Shown: positions 8,482 through 17,956, counted from the stretch's first letter. The stretch is 64,000 nucleotides of DNA from JADKCL01 sp046329055 (GCA_046329055.1 JAXLVK010000005.1:1-64000); one strand, 5' to 3'. Numbers and translations: made by a program. The notes: generated by a model not told the origin, from the letters alone.

Positions 8482-9240
8482 ATGGATAGCATTGTCGAAA
8501 AACTGAGGGCGTTGGCCAAGTTGCAATGGGTGGACTCCCAGCTGGACAGGATCATCGTCTTGCGCGGTTCCCTCCCCGAGGAGGTGGACGATTTGGATTT
8601 TGAAATTCAAGGCTTGGAAGGCAAGAAGGGCAAGGTCGAGGAAGACATTGCTGAGCTCCAAGTCGAGATCCTGCGCCGTCAAGGCAACATCAAGGACTTC
8701 GGTGCCCAAATCCGCAAGTACGAGGAGCAACTCAACACGGTCAAGAACAACCGTGAATACGAGGCCCTCACCAAGGAGGTCGAGTATGCCAACCTCGAGA
8801 TCTTGACTTCTGAGAAGAAGATCAAGCAGCTCCAGGAGCAAATCGAGCAGAAAAACATGCTCTTCTCCGACATCCAGGCTCAGGTCGATGACCGCAGCGC
8901 TGACTTGGCTGAAAAGCAAAAGGAGCTTGAGATCATCATCAAGGAGACCGAAGTCGAAGAGAACCGCCTCCGTGCCGAGAGCGATGAAGCCAGCAAACTT
9001 GTCGAAAAGCGCATCCTCGATGCCTACGGCAAGATCCGTCGCAACATGCGCAATGGCCTCGCCATCGTCTCCACCGACCGCGACGCTTGTGGTGGCTGCT
9101 TCGCCATCATCCCCCCGCAAACGCAGCTTGAGATCCGTCAGAAGAAGAAACTCCTCTTCTGCGAGAACTGCGGCCGCATGTTGGTGGATCAGAGCTTCTT
9201 CGCCGAATTCGAAGGTGCCCACGAAACCGAGCACGCTTGA
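8482..9240 (+). CDS. Coiled-coil protein with C4 zinc ribbon (CT398-like)
   Basis: The 252-residue cytosolic protein has a long antiparallel coiled-coil hairpin at about residues 5-190, rich in Glu, Lys, Gln and Leu. It contains the conserved turn NREYEALTKEVEYA. A C-terminal zinc ribbon has two CxxC knuckles (CGGC near 203 and CENC near 226). This order matches the C4-type zinc-ribbon/CT398-like family found beside nif3-like genes. Its role is not firmly established; an RNA- or translation-related function has been proposed. It is only 4 bp after the Nif3-like gene and is followed by a strong terminator, so the two form an operon end. Confidence 0.88.
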   Translation: MDSIVEKLRALAKLQWVDSQLDRIIVLRGSLPEEVDDLDFEIQGLEGKKGKVEEDIAELQVEILRRQGNIKDFGAQIRKYEEQLNTVKNNREYEALTKEVEYANLEILTSEKKIKQLQEQIEQKNMLFSDIQAQVDDRSADLAEKQKELEIIIKETEVEENRLRAESDEASKLVEKRILDAYGKIRRNMRNGLAIVSTDRDACGGCFAIIPPQTQLEIRQKKKLLFCENCGRMLVDQSFFAEFEGAHETEHA

Positions 9241-9262
9241 GGCGTTGCCGGCTATGAAAAAT

Positions 9263-9298
9263 ACAAGAAAGGCGTTCCTCAGGGAGCGCCTTTCTTGT
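9263..9298 (+). terminator. Strong hairpin terminator after the zinc-ribbon gene
   Basis: The arms ACAAGAAAGGCG and CGCCTTTCTTGT form a 12-bp perfect stem with a 12-nt loop. The arms themselves are A- and T-rich at the base, as in Rho-independent terminators. It lies 22 bp after the stop codon. Confidence 0.85.
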
Positions 9299-9333
9299 AA
9301 ACAAATGGCAGGAAAATTGAGGATCAAGGAGCA

Positions 9334-10812
9334 ATGCGTCAGCTGAGCCTGATATTGGCGGGAATCTGCTGCTGCCTGAGCCTGTGGGCGCAGGAGGGGC
9401 GGCGCGTTCCCATCGAGCAGGCGATCATCAACCTGGACCTTGACCGCGCGACGACCTTGTCATTCCAGGAGCCTGTCGAAAAGCTCCGCTATTACTATCA
9501 AACCCGCATCCTCTTCATCCAATACCTTGTCAATGAGGATGCGCAGGTGCTCGCAAGCTTCTTGGACTTGAGCAAACGGGCGCTGGACATGCTGCACACC
9601 CTGCCCGAGACCGATCCTGAGCGGGATTTGATGGCGGCGGAGTGCTATTTCCTGCGCGGCGCGGTCAAGGCCATGGACAAGAAAAATGTCGGCAGCGCGC
9701 TCGAAATCAAAAACGCCTGCACCTTGCTCTACCGCAACTCGCAGCGGTTTCCCAGCAACCGCGAGCAAATGAAGCTCCTCGGCATTTTCAATGTGGCCAT
9801 GAGTTCCCTGCCCAAGAAGCTGAAATGGCTCGGCAGTGTGCTTTGTTTCACGGGCAATCTGAACTTGGGACTGCAACAGTTGGAGGTCGCGGCCAAGAGC
9901 AGCAAGCTGCTGCCCGCGGAGGCATCCTTGATGCTTTTTTACTTCGAAAAGAACCTCTTGGGCAAGCCTGAGTCGGCGGTTGCGCGGGCAAAGGCCATGG
10001 CCGAGGCCAATCCCGGGAGCATTGTGCCGCATTATTTGCTGCTTTCGGGCTATTTGGAGACCCGGCAGGCTGATGCAGCCATCGCCTTAGTCAATGAAAA
10101 AGAAAACTTGTTGCTGTCCTCGAATCCAAACCGGCTGCCGATTTGGTATTACACCCGGGGCAAGGCGCATTTTTTCAAATTGGAATACGATGCTTGCATC
10201 CGGCAGATGGACAAGTTTCTCGGCATCTACCACGGCAAGACGCTGTATGCGGACGCATTGTACAAGAAGGCGATGTCCCTCGTGCTTGCGGACCGTTATC
10301 CTGAAGCTCGACCCGTCTTCCACCGGTTGACGCAGGCGGAGGGAAGCAGCTTCGATGTGGACGAATACGCCCTTTCGCAGGCGGCGCTCTATCTGCTCCG
10401 CGAGCCGACCACCGTAGAGAAGCAGCTTTACTCCGCGAGGAACCTGTTTGACGGAGGCTATTATCAGCGGTCCATCAAGACCTTGGCCCCGATTCAGGAG
10501 CGGCTGGAAACCTGCAACGAGAATGAGCGCTGTGAGCTCTGGTACCGTCTCGGTCGGAATTGGCAGGAGATGGACAGCATCCGTTTCGCGCGGGCGGCTT
10601 ATGTGGCTTGCGTGGGGACGCAGCCGGGACGCGCTCTGTGGATGAAGGCGTATTCTCATTATTATCTGGGGCGAATCGAGGAGGAGGAAGGGCACTATGA
10701 TTTGGCGCGCCGTGAGTACCAAGTCGCCTTGAGCTATGACAACTACGACTACCAAGCCGGACTGGAGCAGCGCTGCAAGGCGGCCCTCGAACAACTCAAG
10801 GGCAAAAAGTGA
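9334..10812 (+). CDS. Exported TPR-repeat protein of unknown function
   Basis: The 492-residue product starts with a clear signal peptide (MRQLSLILAGICCCLSLWAQ). The rest is all helical with TPR-like periodicity: amphipathic pairs with small residues at the crossings, for example LWMKAYSHYYLGRIEEEEGHYDLARREYQVAL near the C-terminus. It should act in the periplasm as a scaffold. Two Cys pairs near the signal peptide and one CNENERC motif near residue 390 are present. There is no enzyme motif. A terminator lies upstream and a promoter-like element lies downstream, so it is probably monocistronic. I do not recognise a named family. Confidence 0.72.
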   Translation: MRQLSLILAGICCCLSLWAQEGRRVPIEQAIINLDLDRATTLSFQEPVEKLRYYYQTRILFIQYLVNEDAQVLASFLDLSKRALDMLHTLPETDPERDLMAAECYFLRGAVKAMDKKNVGSALEIKNACTLLYRNSQRFPSNREQMKLLGIFNVAMSSLPKKLKWLGSVLCFTGNLNLGLQQLEVAAKSSKLLPAEASLMLFYFEKNLLGKPESAVARAKAMAEANPGSIVPHYLLLSGYLETRQADAAIALVNEKENLLLSSNPNRLPIWYYTRGKAHFFKLEYDACIRQMDKFLGIYHGKTLYADALYKKAMSLVLADRYPEARPVFHRLTQAEGSSFDVDEYALSQAALYLLREPTTVEKQLYSARNLFDGGYYQRSIKTLAPIQERLETCNENERCELWYRLGRNWQEMDSIRFARAAYVACVGTQPGRALWMKAYSHYYLGRIEEEEGHYDLARREYQVALSYDNYDYQAGLEQRCKAALEQLKGKK

Positions 10813-10932
10813 ATCGCACGCTTTGTGGTTAAGTGTTTGTTTTTCAAGTGTCTAAAACAAAACCCTCTAGTTTAGGTTAAGCATTTACCCATTTGGCTAA
10901 ACCGTGGGGTACCCCGCTGGGCAAGGTTGCCG

Positions 10933-10940
10933 TAACTTTG
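10933..10940 (+). promoter_or_regulatory. Bacteroidota -7 element (TAACTTTG)
   Basis: This is an exact match to TAnnTTTG, 19 bp before the ATG of the next lipoprotein gene. I see no clear -33 TTG at the usual spacing, so it is a candidate only. Confidence 0.45.
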
Positions 10941-10958
10941 CCGGACGGAATTGAGATC

Positions 10959-11540
10959 ATGAAGAAACTTTGGGTCATCTTTTTGGGCATGGTTGCAGCG
11001 GTGTTGAGCGGCTGCAGCTCGCCGGAGATGCAACCCTCCCGGGCAGTGGAGGTCGAGGGGCATTTTTGCCTGGACCTGCCCGCCAACATGCAGCCCAGCG
11101 CTGGACTTCATGAATTCGCGCCGCTGCAATACGCTGACAAGGAGGGCGATTTTTACTGGATGGGCATCACGGAACCCAAGTCCAAGATCGACAGCCTCGA
11201 CCTTCGCTACAGCCTTGGGGATTACGCCTATTTCGTTGAATCCACCTTGGCCGCAGGCTATGACACTGCCTACGTGAGCAACCGAGACACATTGGAGGTC
11301 AACGGGCTCCCCTGCCAAACTGCGGAACTGTACGCGATGCAAATGCGTGATGGCGACTCGGTACAAGTCTATTATCACCTGGCCGTTTACGAAGGAACCG
11401 ATCATTTTTACCAGCTCATTGGCTGGACACACCGTGAACGGCAACCACTCCTGAGTGCGATCGCGCCTTCAGTGGACCGGTCATTTCAAGAATTCCCCGG
11501 CGGCAGCAAGGAAGGGCAGACCGCAGTTCGCAAGCCCTGA
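10959..11540 (+). CDS. Lipoprotein of unknown function
   Basis: I chose the start at ATG 10959 because the frame from there opens with a lipoprotein signal (MKKLWVIFLGMVAAVLSGC, Cys 19) and lies just after a promoter-like element. Upstream in-frame codons would prefix an unlikely leader. The mature part (about 175 residues) is soluble and mixed alpha/beta. Its layout resembles small 'PsbP-like' or 'stress-response' lipoproteins: it opens HFCLDLPANM and ends SVDRSFQEF. I cannot assign it to a family. It is probably attached to the periplasmic face of a membrane. Confidence 0.65.
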   Translation: MKKLWVIFLGMVAAVLSGCSSPEMQPSRAVEVEGHFCLDLPANMQPSAGLHEFAPLQYADKEGDFYWMGITEPKSKIDSLDLRYSLGDYAYFVESTLAAGYDTAYVSNRDTLEVNGLPCQTAELYAMQMRDGDSVQVYYHLAVYEGTDHFYQLIGWTHRERQPLLSAIAPSVDRSFQEFPGGSKEGQTAVRKP

Positions 11541-11619
11541 CCCGGCGGAATTCACTGAAAATTCCATCTTATGACCTTGAATTCCTGAGCCCGACGGGTC
11601 ATTCATGCCCGTGGATTGC

Positions 11620-11627
11620 TATCTTTG
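11620..11627 (+). promoter_or_regulatory. Bacteroidota -7 element (TATCTTTG) upstream of purB
   Basis: This is an exact TAnnTTTG match, 24 bp before the purB ATG. No convincing -33 element was found at the usual spacing. Confidence 0.5.
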
Positions 11628-11651
11628 ACGTTTCCCCTTTTTGCGAATCCC

Positions 11652-13010
11652 ATGCAATTGGAAGCACTGACAGCGATCTCCCCCATCGACGGGCGTTACC
11701 ACCACAAGACCCGTGAATTGGCCACCTATTTCTCAGAAATGGGCTTCATCCGCTACAAAGTCCGGGTGGAGGTCGAGTACTTCATCGCGCTCTGCGAGGT
11801 GGAGCTGCCAGCGCTGAAAGGCATTTCCGAAGATCTCTATCCCGCCATGCGCGCCCTGTACCAAGACTTCAGCTTGGAAGATGCGCACCGCGTCAAAGCG
11901 ATCGAGGACGTGACCAACCACGACGTCAAGGCGGTCGAGTATTTCCTCAAGGAGCGGTTCGCGGCGATTTCCCCGGATTTGGATCAGGCCAAGGAATACC
12001 TCCATTTCGGATTGACCTCGCAGGACATCAACAACACGGCGATCCCGATGATGCTCCGCGATTCGATGTACAATGTCATGCTGCCCGGCCTCCGGTCTGT
12101 CCTCAAGAAGCTGGACGACCTCGAGAACGAGTGGAAGGACACGCCGATGCTAGCCCGCACCCATGGACAACCCGCGTCCCCCACACTCCTGAGCAAGGAG
12201 GTGCGCGTATTCGCCGCCCGCCTCGGTGAGCAGATCAACGAACTCGCCCAGCAAAACTACCCCGGCAAGTTCGGCGGCGCGACGGGCAACTTCAATGCGC
12301 ATTACATCGCCTTCCCCGGCACCGATTGGCATGACTTCGCTGGGAAATTCCTCGCCAAGACCCTGGGGCTCCGGCGCAGCCGCCCCACCACGCAGATCGA
12401 CCATTACGATGGCCTGAGCCGCATTTTCGACAACCTCAAGCGCATCAATACTGTCCTCATGGACATGGCGCAGGACATGTGGCTGTACGTGAGCATGGAT
12501 TATTTCAAGCAGCGGGTCATCGCAACCGAGGTCGGCAGCAGCGCGATGCCCCACAAAGTGAACCCCATCGACTTCGAAAATGCAGAAGGGAATCTCGGCG
12601 TCTCGACCGCCCTGCTCGAATTCATGAGCCGCAAGCTCCCCGTCAGCCGCCTGCAACGTGACCTCACGGACAGCACAGTCCTCCGCAACGCCGGCACCGC
12701 GCTTTCCCATACATGGCTCGCCCTCCAAAGCCTCCTCAAGGGGCTCGGCAAGCTCGAAGTGAACCGCGCCGCGATCGCCGCCGACCTCGAAGCCAACTGG
12801 GCCGTGGTCGCAGAAGCCATCCAGACCATCCTCCGCCGCGAAGCCTACCCGAACCCCTACGAGGCACTCAAGGCCCTCACCCGCGGCAAAGGCAAGCTCG
12901 ACGAAGCGACGATTTCAGCTTTCATTGAAGGACTGAACGTGAGCGAATCCGTCAAAGCCGAGTTGCGGGCCGTGCGGCCGGAGACTTACTTTGGGAGTTT
13001 TGATGCGTAG
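11652..13010 (+). CDS. purB: Adenylosuccinate lyase
   Basis: PurB catalyses two purine steps: SAICAR to AICAR plus fumarate, and adenylosuccinate to AMP plus fumarate. I chose ATG 11652, which gives MQLEALTAISPIDGRY, the standard N-terminus of the E. coli-like (about 456 aa) subclass. The product is 452 residues. The fumarase/aspartase superfamily signature GSSAMPHKVNPIDFENAEGN lies at about residues 294-313 and carries the flexible catalytic Ser loop. Other conserved segments include TSQDINNTA and RTHGQPASPT with its His. The protein is a cytosolic homotetramer in the family. The next gene overlaps its last codons. Confidence 0.96.
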   Translation: MQLEALTAISPIDGRYHHKTRELATYFSEMGFIRYKVRVEVEYFIALCEVELPALKGISEDLYPAMRALYQDFSLEDAHRVKAIEDVTNHDVKAVEYFLKERFAAISPDLDQAKEYLHFGLTSQDINNTAIPMMLRDSMYNVMLPGLRSVLKKLDDLENEWKDTPMLARTHGQPASPTLLSKEVRVFAARLGEQINELAQQNYPGKFGGATGNFNAHYIAFPGTDWHDFAGKFLAKTLGLRRSRPTTQIDHYDGLSRIFDNLKRINTVLMDMAQDMWLYVSMDYFKQRVIATEVGSSAMPHKVNPIDFENAEGNLGVSTALLEFMSRKLPVSRLQRDLTDSTVLRNAGTALSHTWLALQSLLKGLGKLEVNRAAIAADLEANWAVVAEAIQTILRREAYPNPYEALKALTRGKGKLDEATISAFIEGLNVSESVKAELRAVRPETYFGSFDA

Positions 13011-13599
13011 GAGTTTGCAAGGAGTCCTAATCTTCCTGCTTTTCGCGACGCGTTTCACAGCTTGCAAAAAGGCCGCGCCTCCTGAGTTGGCAACGTTTCC
13101 TTCGAACCAGGTTGTTCATCCTAAGCAATTCGAGCGCGACACCAGGATCGCCTACTGTGTTAGCAAGCATGATCTTCGGACAGACTTGTCCTATGAATTC
13201 GACTATGACATCTTGGTGAACCATTGGAAGACCGCGGACTCTATTCGAGTCTTCTCAGAATGGAAGTTGACGGTCATCAACAAGGGAACTGGGCAAATCA
13301 CGGATTCCATCTGCTTGGGTTCGGAGTCTTACTACGATTTCGTGGGCAATGATCCCAAGCGAATTCGGTCCTTGGTGACAAATTCTATAGATAGCTTTGA
13401 GGTGCTTGACTACGATCATGGTGACCTGATCATTGCCGATCTCAATTTTGACCAGAAGGAGGACATTGCATTGATCAGAGATTCAGGCGGAAATGGAGGT
13501 CCGATCTACGATTTCTACGTTCAGGGCCAGCATGGACACTTTTCCCGCGACCACTATCTGTCTGATATTGTTTGGGGATTTCCCGAGGTGATCAATTGA
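13003..13599 (+). CDS. Lipoprotein with XAC2610/FG-GAP-like C-terminus, ended by an early TGA
   Basis: The gene starts inside the end of purB (ATG 13003; an in-frame ATG at 12991 is an alternative). The N-terminal hydrophobic stretch ends in FTAC, a lipobox-like site. The C-terminal part has LIIADLNFDQKEDIALI and a GNGGPIYDFYVQ segment, typical of XAC2610-related/FG-GAP-like domains. The frame stops at TGA 13597-13599. The same frame then stays open to 13782 and encodes residues that look like a natural continuation, so the gene may be nonsense-truncated. The function of the family is unknown. Confidence 0.6.
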   Translation: MRRSLQGVLIFLLFATRFTACKKAAPPELATFPSNQVVHPKQFERDTRIAYCVSKHDLRTDLSYEFDYDILVNHWKTADSIRVFSEWKLTVINKGTGQITDSICLGSESYYDFVGNDPKRIRSLVTNSIDSFEVLDYDHGDLIIADLNFDQKEDIALIRDSGGNGGPIYDFYVQGQHGHFSRDHYLSDIVWGFPEVIN

Positions 13600-13782
13600 G
13601 CAAAGCGCATCCTTCAGACTCGAACACATGCCAACGTGATGGGAGATAGGATCGACACTTACAAGTTTGTTGGAGGCAAGGACCAATGGCAGTTTGTTAG
13701 GCGGCAATTTGACCTTTGTTGTGGACCAAATGGAGAAAATCGGATATCGGATTCCCTAGCATGGCCCCGAGAGTGGATGTGA
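13600..13782 (+). pseudogene. In-frame continuation of the XAC2610-like gene after its TGA
   Basis: Directly after TGA 13597-13599 the same frame is open for 60 codons to TGA 13780-13782. It reads as plausible protein (MGDRIDTYKFVGGKDQWQF is inside it), with the final-strand pattern often seen at the end of XAC2610-like proteins. No start codon with a ribosome binding site is obvious. The simplest reading is one ancestral gene of about 260 codons split by a nonsense change or a base-calling error. Confidence 0.5.
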
Positions 13783-13820
13783 GAGCCCTAGGATTGGCCA
13801 AATTCTAGCCAATTTCCCCG

Positions 13821-15302
13821 CTAAGCCCGAATCGACTCTTGTGGCAAGCCCTTCTCCTTCGGCAGGTAATACACATCCAACACTGTGATCACCGCCATGA
13901 GGGCCAGGAAGGTCCCGCCGACCTTGTCTTGGTCGAGGAAGTTGTTCACGAAGGCGTGGATGATGTAGGTGACAAGACCGAAGGTGCAGGCGAGATACAG
14001 CAATCGTGTATTCTTCTTCGAGGCCAGGTTGTAGCCCCGCAGCCCTCGGAAAAAGGGCACCATGAAAAACAAAGTCAGGAAAATCGGGCCGGGCCAGCCG
14101 TTTTCGCTCAGGGCGAGGAGCCATTCGTTGTGGGCTGTGCCATTGTCGCCGCGATTGGTGCTGACCATGGTGCGGACACTGGCCTTCTGGAAATTGCCGT
14201 ATTGGAAGCTGTAGGTGCCGGGGCCAAATCCGAACATGGGCCGCTCCTGGAACATCTGCCATGCGCAGAACCAGCGGTTGATGCGCTCGCGGTTGCTGTC
14301 ATCCGTGCGGAAGTTGGTGATGGACGCGACGTGCTCAGTGAAATTCTTGCGGGAGACGGCACGGTTGCGGACACTGCTGCTTGATCCCTGATTGGCATAC
14401 CAGATGAATGTCCCGACCAACATGCCGATCATGATCACGGGAAGGAGGAACCGCCGAGCAAATTTGCCCAACATGACCACGCCCAGCATGATCAATGCCG
14501 CCAAGCAACTCGCCCAGGCACCCCGGGAGTACGAGAAAAAGAGCGCCATCAGGAAAACCAACAGCCCAAGACGGGAGAGCCACCTCTCACGCGACTTGAA
14601 ATCGCCTGCAAACGACAGCAGCACGAGGATGGGAACCCACATGGCAGTGAACGCTCCGAAAACGGTATGGTCAACGAAGAACGGCCCGGGATTGAATCGG
14701 AGCCCAAAGGGATTGCGCCCCGTACCGAGGAACAGCATCATGATGGTGCCAAATGCCATGGTAAACGCCACCACGATCAATTGGAAGAACCTGAAAACGG
14801 TCGCTTGCTCACGGAACAGCAGCAGCGGCATCAGGTAGAAGCAGGCGATCATCCACATGGAGGCCGCCACGTATTTCCAGGACACGATGGGCATGGACGA
14901 AGGCACTGCCGCGAAAATCAGCCACAAGAACTGCAAGGCGATTACAATCGGGATGGGATGCCCTGCGATGTCCCGCAAGATGCCCGGCTCGGAGGCGATT
15001 TTCACCACCCATAGCCCCAAAATGAGGATCGCGAGAAAGTCCGTGGGAAAGGTAACCCCTGCAACCGAGCCAAAAAACTCCGGATCGGTGATCGACAATG
15101 GCATCAGGAAAGCCGTCAGGTACCAGAGCCATTTGTAGTTGTTCAGCGAGAAATAGGCGAAAATCACCACCAATGGCAGGCCGAACAGGAAGAAGTTGTA
15201 GGTCTTGGTCGCGTAATAGACCACGAACATGAACAGTGAGGCGAAGAGGATGAAATACACCCTCGCCTTCTGATCCCTGAAAAACTGGACTACGGCTGCC
15301 AT
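13821..15302 (-). CDS. O-antigen ligase/polymerase family membrane protein (WaaL/Wzy-like)
   Basis: The 493-residue integral membrane protein has about 11-12 hydrophobic segments from residue 12 on. A long periplasmic loop (about 305-385) contains the O-antigen-ligase-type pattern RINRWFCAWQMFQERPMFGFGPG, followed by HNEWLLALSENGWPG. Such proteins either polymerise O-antigen units or transfer glycan to a lipid or protein acceptor in the periplasm. Sequence alone does not separate these roles. It is divergent from the flippase gene 59 bp away. Together with the GT4 gene this suggests a small polysaccharide export/assembly unit. Confidence 0.82.
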   Translation of the reverse strand: MAAVVQFFRDQKARVYFILFASLFMFVVYYATKTYNFFLFGLPLVVIFAYFSLNNYKWLWYLTAFLMPLSITDPEFFGSVAGVTFPTDFLAILILGLWVVKIASEPGILRDIAGHPIPIVIALQFLWLIFAAVPSSMPIVSWKYVAASMWMIACFYLMPLLLFREQATVFRFFQLIVVAFTMAFGTIMMLFLGTGRNPFGLRFNPGPFFVDHTVFGAFTAMWVPILVLLSFAGDFKSRERWLSRLGLLVFLMALFFSYSRGAWASCLAALIMLGVVMLGKFARRFLLPVIMIGMLVGTFIWYANQGSSSSVRNRAVSRKNFTEHVASITNFRTDDSNRERINRWFCAWQMFQERPMFGFGPGTYSFQYGNFQKASVRTMVSTNRGDNGTAHNEWLLALSENGWPGPIFLTLFFMVPFFRGLRGYNLASKKNTRLLYLACTFGLVTYIIHAFVNNFLDQDKVGGTFLALMAVITVLDVYYLPKEKGLPQESIRA

Positions 15303-15361
15303 CTTGAGGCCGCCAAGTTATCAAAAAATCGCAGTAGATTTGGCCGGAATGCGGTGGTAAA

Positions 15362-16801
15362 ATGCTTGCACCCCGCCACGCAGCCATCCGAAGCCTATTT
15401 CAAAATATCAGCCTGGCCGTCCTGCTCAATTTGCTGATCAAGACGGCTTGGATCCTCACCAACAATGTGGTCCAGGACCGTGTAGGGCACACGGCATTTG
15501 GTCTGTACCTGGCGCTGTATTCCTTCGGCTTCCTTTTCCTCGCCCTCGCCGACATGGGGGTGAATCAATACACGACCAAGACCCTCGCTGCTCAGCCTGA
15601 CCTGCTGCGGAAGCTGTTTCCGAGTCTGGTCACGCTGAAATCGGTACTTTCCTTGATTTACCCCTTCTTCATGATCGGGGCGGGATGGCTCGTGGGATAC
15701 CGTGGACAGGAACTGTATCTGCTGTTCATCCTCTGTGTGGTGCACGGCATCTTGCAGATGATCTTCTTTTTCCGGGCCAATCTCCAGGCATTCCAGCATT
15801 TCCGGCAGGATGCGGTGGCTTCGGTGCTGGACCGCATCGTGATGCTCGGCATCGTGCTGGCGTTGCTGGCCACGGACATCGATGTGGAGGAATACATTCT
15901 GGCCTACTTGGCCTCCGCGGTGGTGGCCTTGGCCGTGATCTCGGTCTTCGTAATGCGGCTTTTTGGTTGGATACGGCCGGAGTGGAACGCTGCTTCCATG
16001 CGTGGCCTGCTCAAGCTGAGTTTCCCATTTGCCCTGATCACCATCCTCTATTCCATCAATGACAAGGTGGATCAGGTGCTGATCGAGCGGATCATCGGCG
16101 GTGATGCAGGCAAGCACGAGACCGGGCTGTACGGCGGCGCATACCGCTGGGTGGACACGGTGATGATGTACCTGTGGACCGTCCTGCCCATCTTCTTCGC
16201 CAAGTTCGCGCATCACGTCGGGGATCAGGCGGCATTGCGGCGGTTGCTGGCCTTCGGCCAACCGATTGCTGCGCTTCCCATGCTTTTTGCGGGGGCATTT
16301 GGCCTGATCTATCCAGAAAAGCTCCTCTTCCAATTTGTGAACAGCAGCCCGCAGGACCTCGCTACGATGATCGCCTGCCTGCGCATCCTGTTCATCGCCG
16401 TGGCTGTCAATGGCATTTTTGCGATTTACAGCACCTTGCTCACCAGCACCAACCATGAGCGGTTCGTGAGCCGGATGATCGCGGTGAGCATCGTGATGAA
16501 CGTTACGCTGAACTGCATTTTCATTCCGGTCTATGGCGCGGTTGCCTCGGCTTTGAACACGGTGCTGAGCTTCAGCCTATTGTCCTTGAGTTATGTCTGG
16601 TACATCCACTTCAAAATGGAGATGGCCTTCCCTTGGCGGGTATTGCTGCGTTTGGTTGCAGTTGCTGGGGCTTTTGGAGGCGCATTTTTGGGACTGAGCC
16701 GGACCGGGATGGAGTGGTGGCTCGTTTCTGGGTTGTCGGGGTTGATTTTGCTGGGAATGGCTTATTTTGCGGGCCTTTTGTCGTTCAAAAACGCGGACTG
16801 A
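15362..16801 (+). CDS. Oligosaccharide flippase (MOP superfamily, Wzx-like)
   Basis: The 479-residue polytopic membrane protein has about 12-14 TM segments, as in the MATE/MOP polysaccharide exporters. The N-terminal LLNLLIKTAWILTNNVVQDRVG and the mid-protein FPFALITILYSINDKVDQVLIE fit the Wzx/RfbX pattern. It would flip lipid-linked glycan units across the inner membrane. It is translationally coupled to the GT4 gene: the ATG of that gene overlaps the TGA here. The divergent O-antigen ligase-like gene makes a three-gene glycan module. The glycan is unknown. Confidence 0.87.
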   Translation: MLAPRHAAIRSLFQNISLAVLLNLLIKTAWILTNNVVQDRVGHTAFGLYLALYSFGFLFLALADMGVNQYTTKTLAAQPDLLRKLFPSLVTLKSVLSLIYPFFMIGAGWLVGYRGQELYLLFILCVVHGILQMIFFFRANLQAFQHFRQDAVASVLDRIVMLGIVLALLATDIDVEEYILAYLASAVVALAVISVFVMRLFGWIRPEWNAASMRGLLKLSFPFALITILYSINDKVDQVLIERIIGGDAGKHETGLYGGAYRWVDTVMMYLWTVLPIFFAKFAHHVGDQAALRRLLAFGQPIAALPMLFAGAFGLIYPEKLLFQFVNSSPQDLATMIACLRILFIAVAVNGIFAIYSTLLTSTNHERFVSRMIAVSIVMNVTLNCIFIPVYGAVASALNTVLSFSLLSLSYVWYIHFKMEMAFPWRVLLRLVAVAGAFGGAFLGLSRTGMEWWLVSGLSGLILLGMAYFAGLLSFKNAD

Positions 16802-17934
16802 TGCCAAAACCCATTCGCCACGTGGCTGTGAATACCCGACTGCTCCTGGGCAAGCAATTGGAGGGCATTGGGCGATTCAGCGATGAGGTACTGAAGCGCA
16901 TGGTGCGGTCGCATCCCGAGGTCGAGTTCAGCTTTTTCTTCGACCGGGAGTACGACGAGCGCTACATCTACGGCCCCAACGTCAAGCCCTACGTGCTTTT
17001 TCCCCCGGCGCGGCATCCTTTCCTGTTCATCCTATTCTTCGAATGGGCGGTGGCGCGGAAGCTGTCGCAGCTCAAACCCGATGTCTTTTTCAGTCCGGAC
17101 GGCTACTTGTCGCTGCGTTCATCGGTGCCGCAGGTTCCTGTGTTCCATGACATCGCCTTCGAGCATTTTCCGCAGGATGTGAAGAAGATGGAGGCCTGGC
17201 ATTACCGAAAGTATTTCCCTCGGTTCGCAAAAAAAGCAGCCAAAATCATCACAGTAAGCGAGTACACGAAGCAGGACGTGATCGCGCACTACCACGTGCC
17301 GGAGGACAAGTTCACCATCGTCGGCAATGCCTGTGACGAGCGGTTTCAGCCGAGCAGCCCTGATGAGATCAAGGAAACCCGGGACCGCTACTCGGACGGG
17401 GAGCGATATTTCCACTGCGTGGGCGCCATTCAGCCAAGGAAAAACCTGGACCGGCTCATCGCGGCTTTTGATCGGTTCAAGACGGAGACCCAATCCCCGA
17501 TGAAACTGTTGGTTGTGGGTCGCAAGGCTTGGAACTTTGACCAAGTTATCCACAGCTATTCACAGGCAAAATTCAAGGAGGACATTGTCTTCACGGGCTT
17601 CGTTTCAGATGAGGAATTGGTGCGCATCCATGGGGCGAGCAGTGGACTGTGCTACGTGCCTTATTTCGAGGGATTTGGGATCCCATTGGTGGAGGCGATG
17701 GCCTGTGAGGCTCCGATCATCTGCAGCAATGTCACGGCGATGCCCGGCGTGGTCGGCGATGCGGCCTTGATGGTCGATCCCTTGGACATTCAATCGATTG
17801 TGGAGGGGCTCAAGACGCTCGCGAGCAACCCCCGACTAGCGTCCGAACTTGTGGACAAAGGGCGGGTCCGGAAGCGGCTATACACATGGGAAGGCAGTGC
17901 TGAGCGTGTTTGGAATGTGCTGACCTCGGTCTAA
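16801..17934 (+). CDS. Glycosyltransferase family 4
   Basis: The start at ATG 16801 overlaps the flippase stop and opens MPKPIRHVAVNTRLLLG, so the longer upstream frame is rejected. The 377-residue cytosolic GT-B enzyme has an N-terminal acceptor-type domain. The GT4 domain then has HCVGAIQPRKNLDRLI (about 202-217), FTGFVSDEEL, and the E-x7-E region PYFEGFGIPLVEAMACEAPI (about 285-304). This resembles the mannosyl-/galactosyl-type GT4 enzymes that extend lipid-linked glycans. The donor sugar cannot be read from the sequence. Confidence 0.9.
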   Translation: MPKPIRHVAVNTRLLLGKQLEGIGRFSDEVLKRMVRSHPEVEFSFFFDREYDERYIYGPNVKPYVLFPPARHPFLFILFFEWAVARKLSQLKPDVFFSPDGYLSLRSSVPQVPVFHDIAFEHFPQDVKKMEAWHYRKYFPRFAKKAAKIITVSEYTKQDVIAHYHVPEDKFTIVGNACDERFQPSSPDEIKETRDRYSDGERYFHCVGAIQPRKNLDRLIAAFDRFKTETQSPMKLLVVGRKAWNFDQVIHSYSQAKFKEDIVFTGFVSDEELVRIHGASSGLCYVPYFEGFGIPLVEAMACEAPIICSNVTAMPGVVGDAALMVDPLDIQSIVEGLKTLASNPRLASELVDKGRVRKRLYTWEGSAERVWNVLTSV

Positions 17935-17956
17935 ATTTCCTCGTCTCGCGGTCAAA

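Noticed and set aside
13597..13599. Selenocysteine recoding of TGA
   Set aside because: No SECIS-like hairpin or selenoprotein family match was seen; a nonsense change or base error is simpler.
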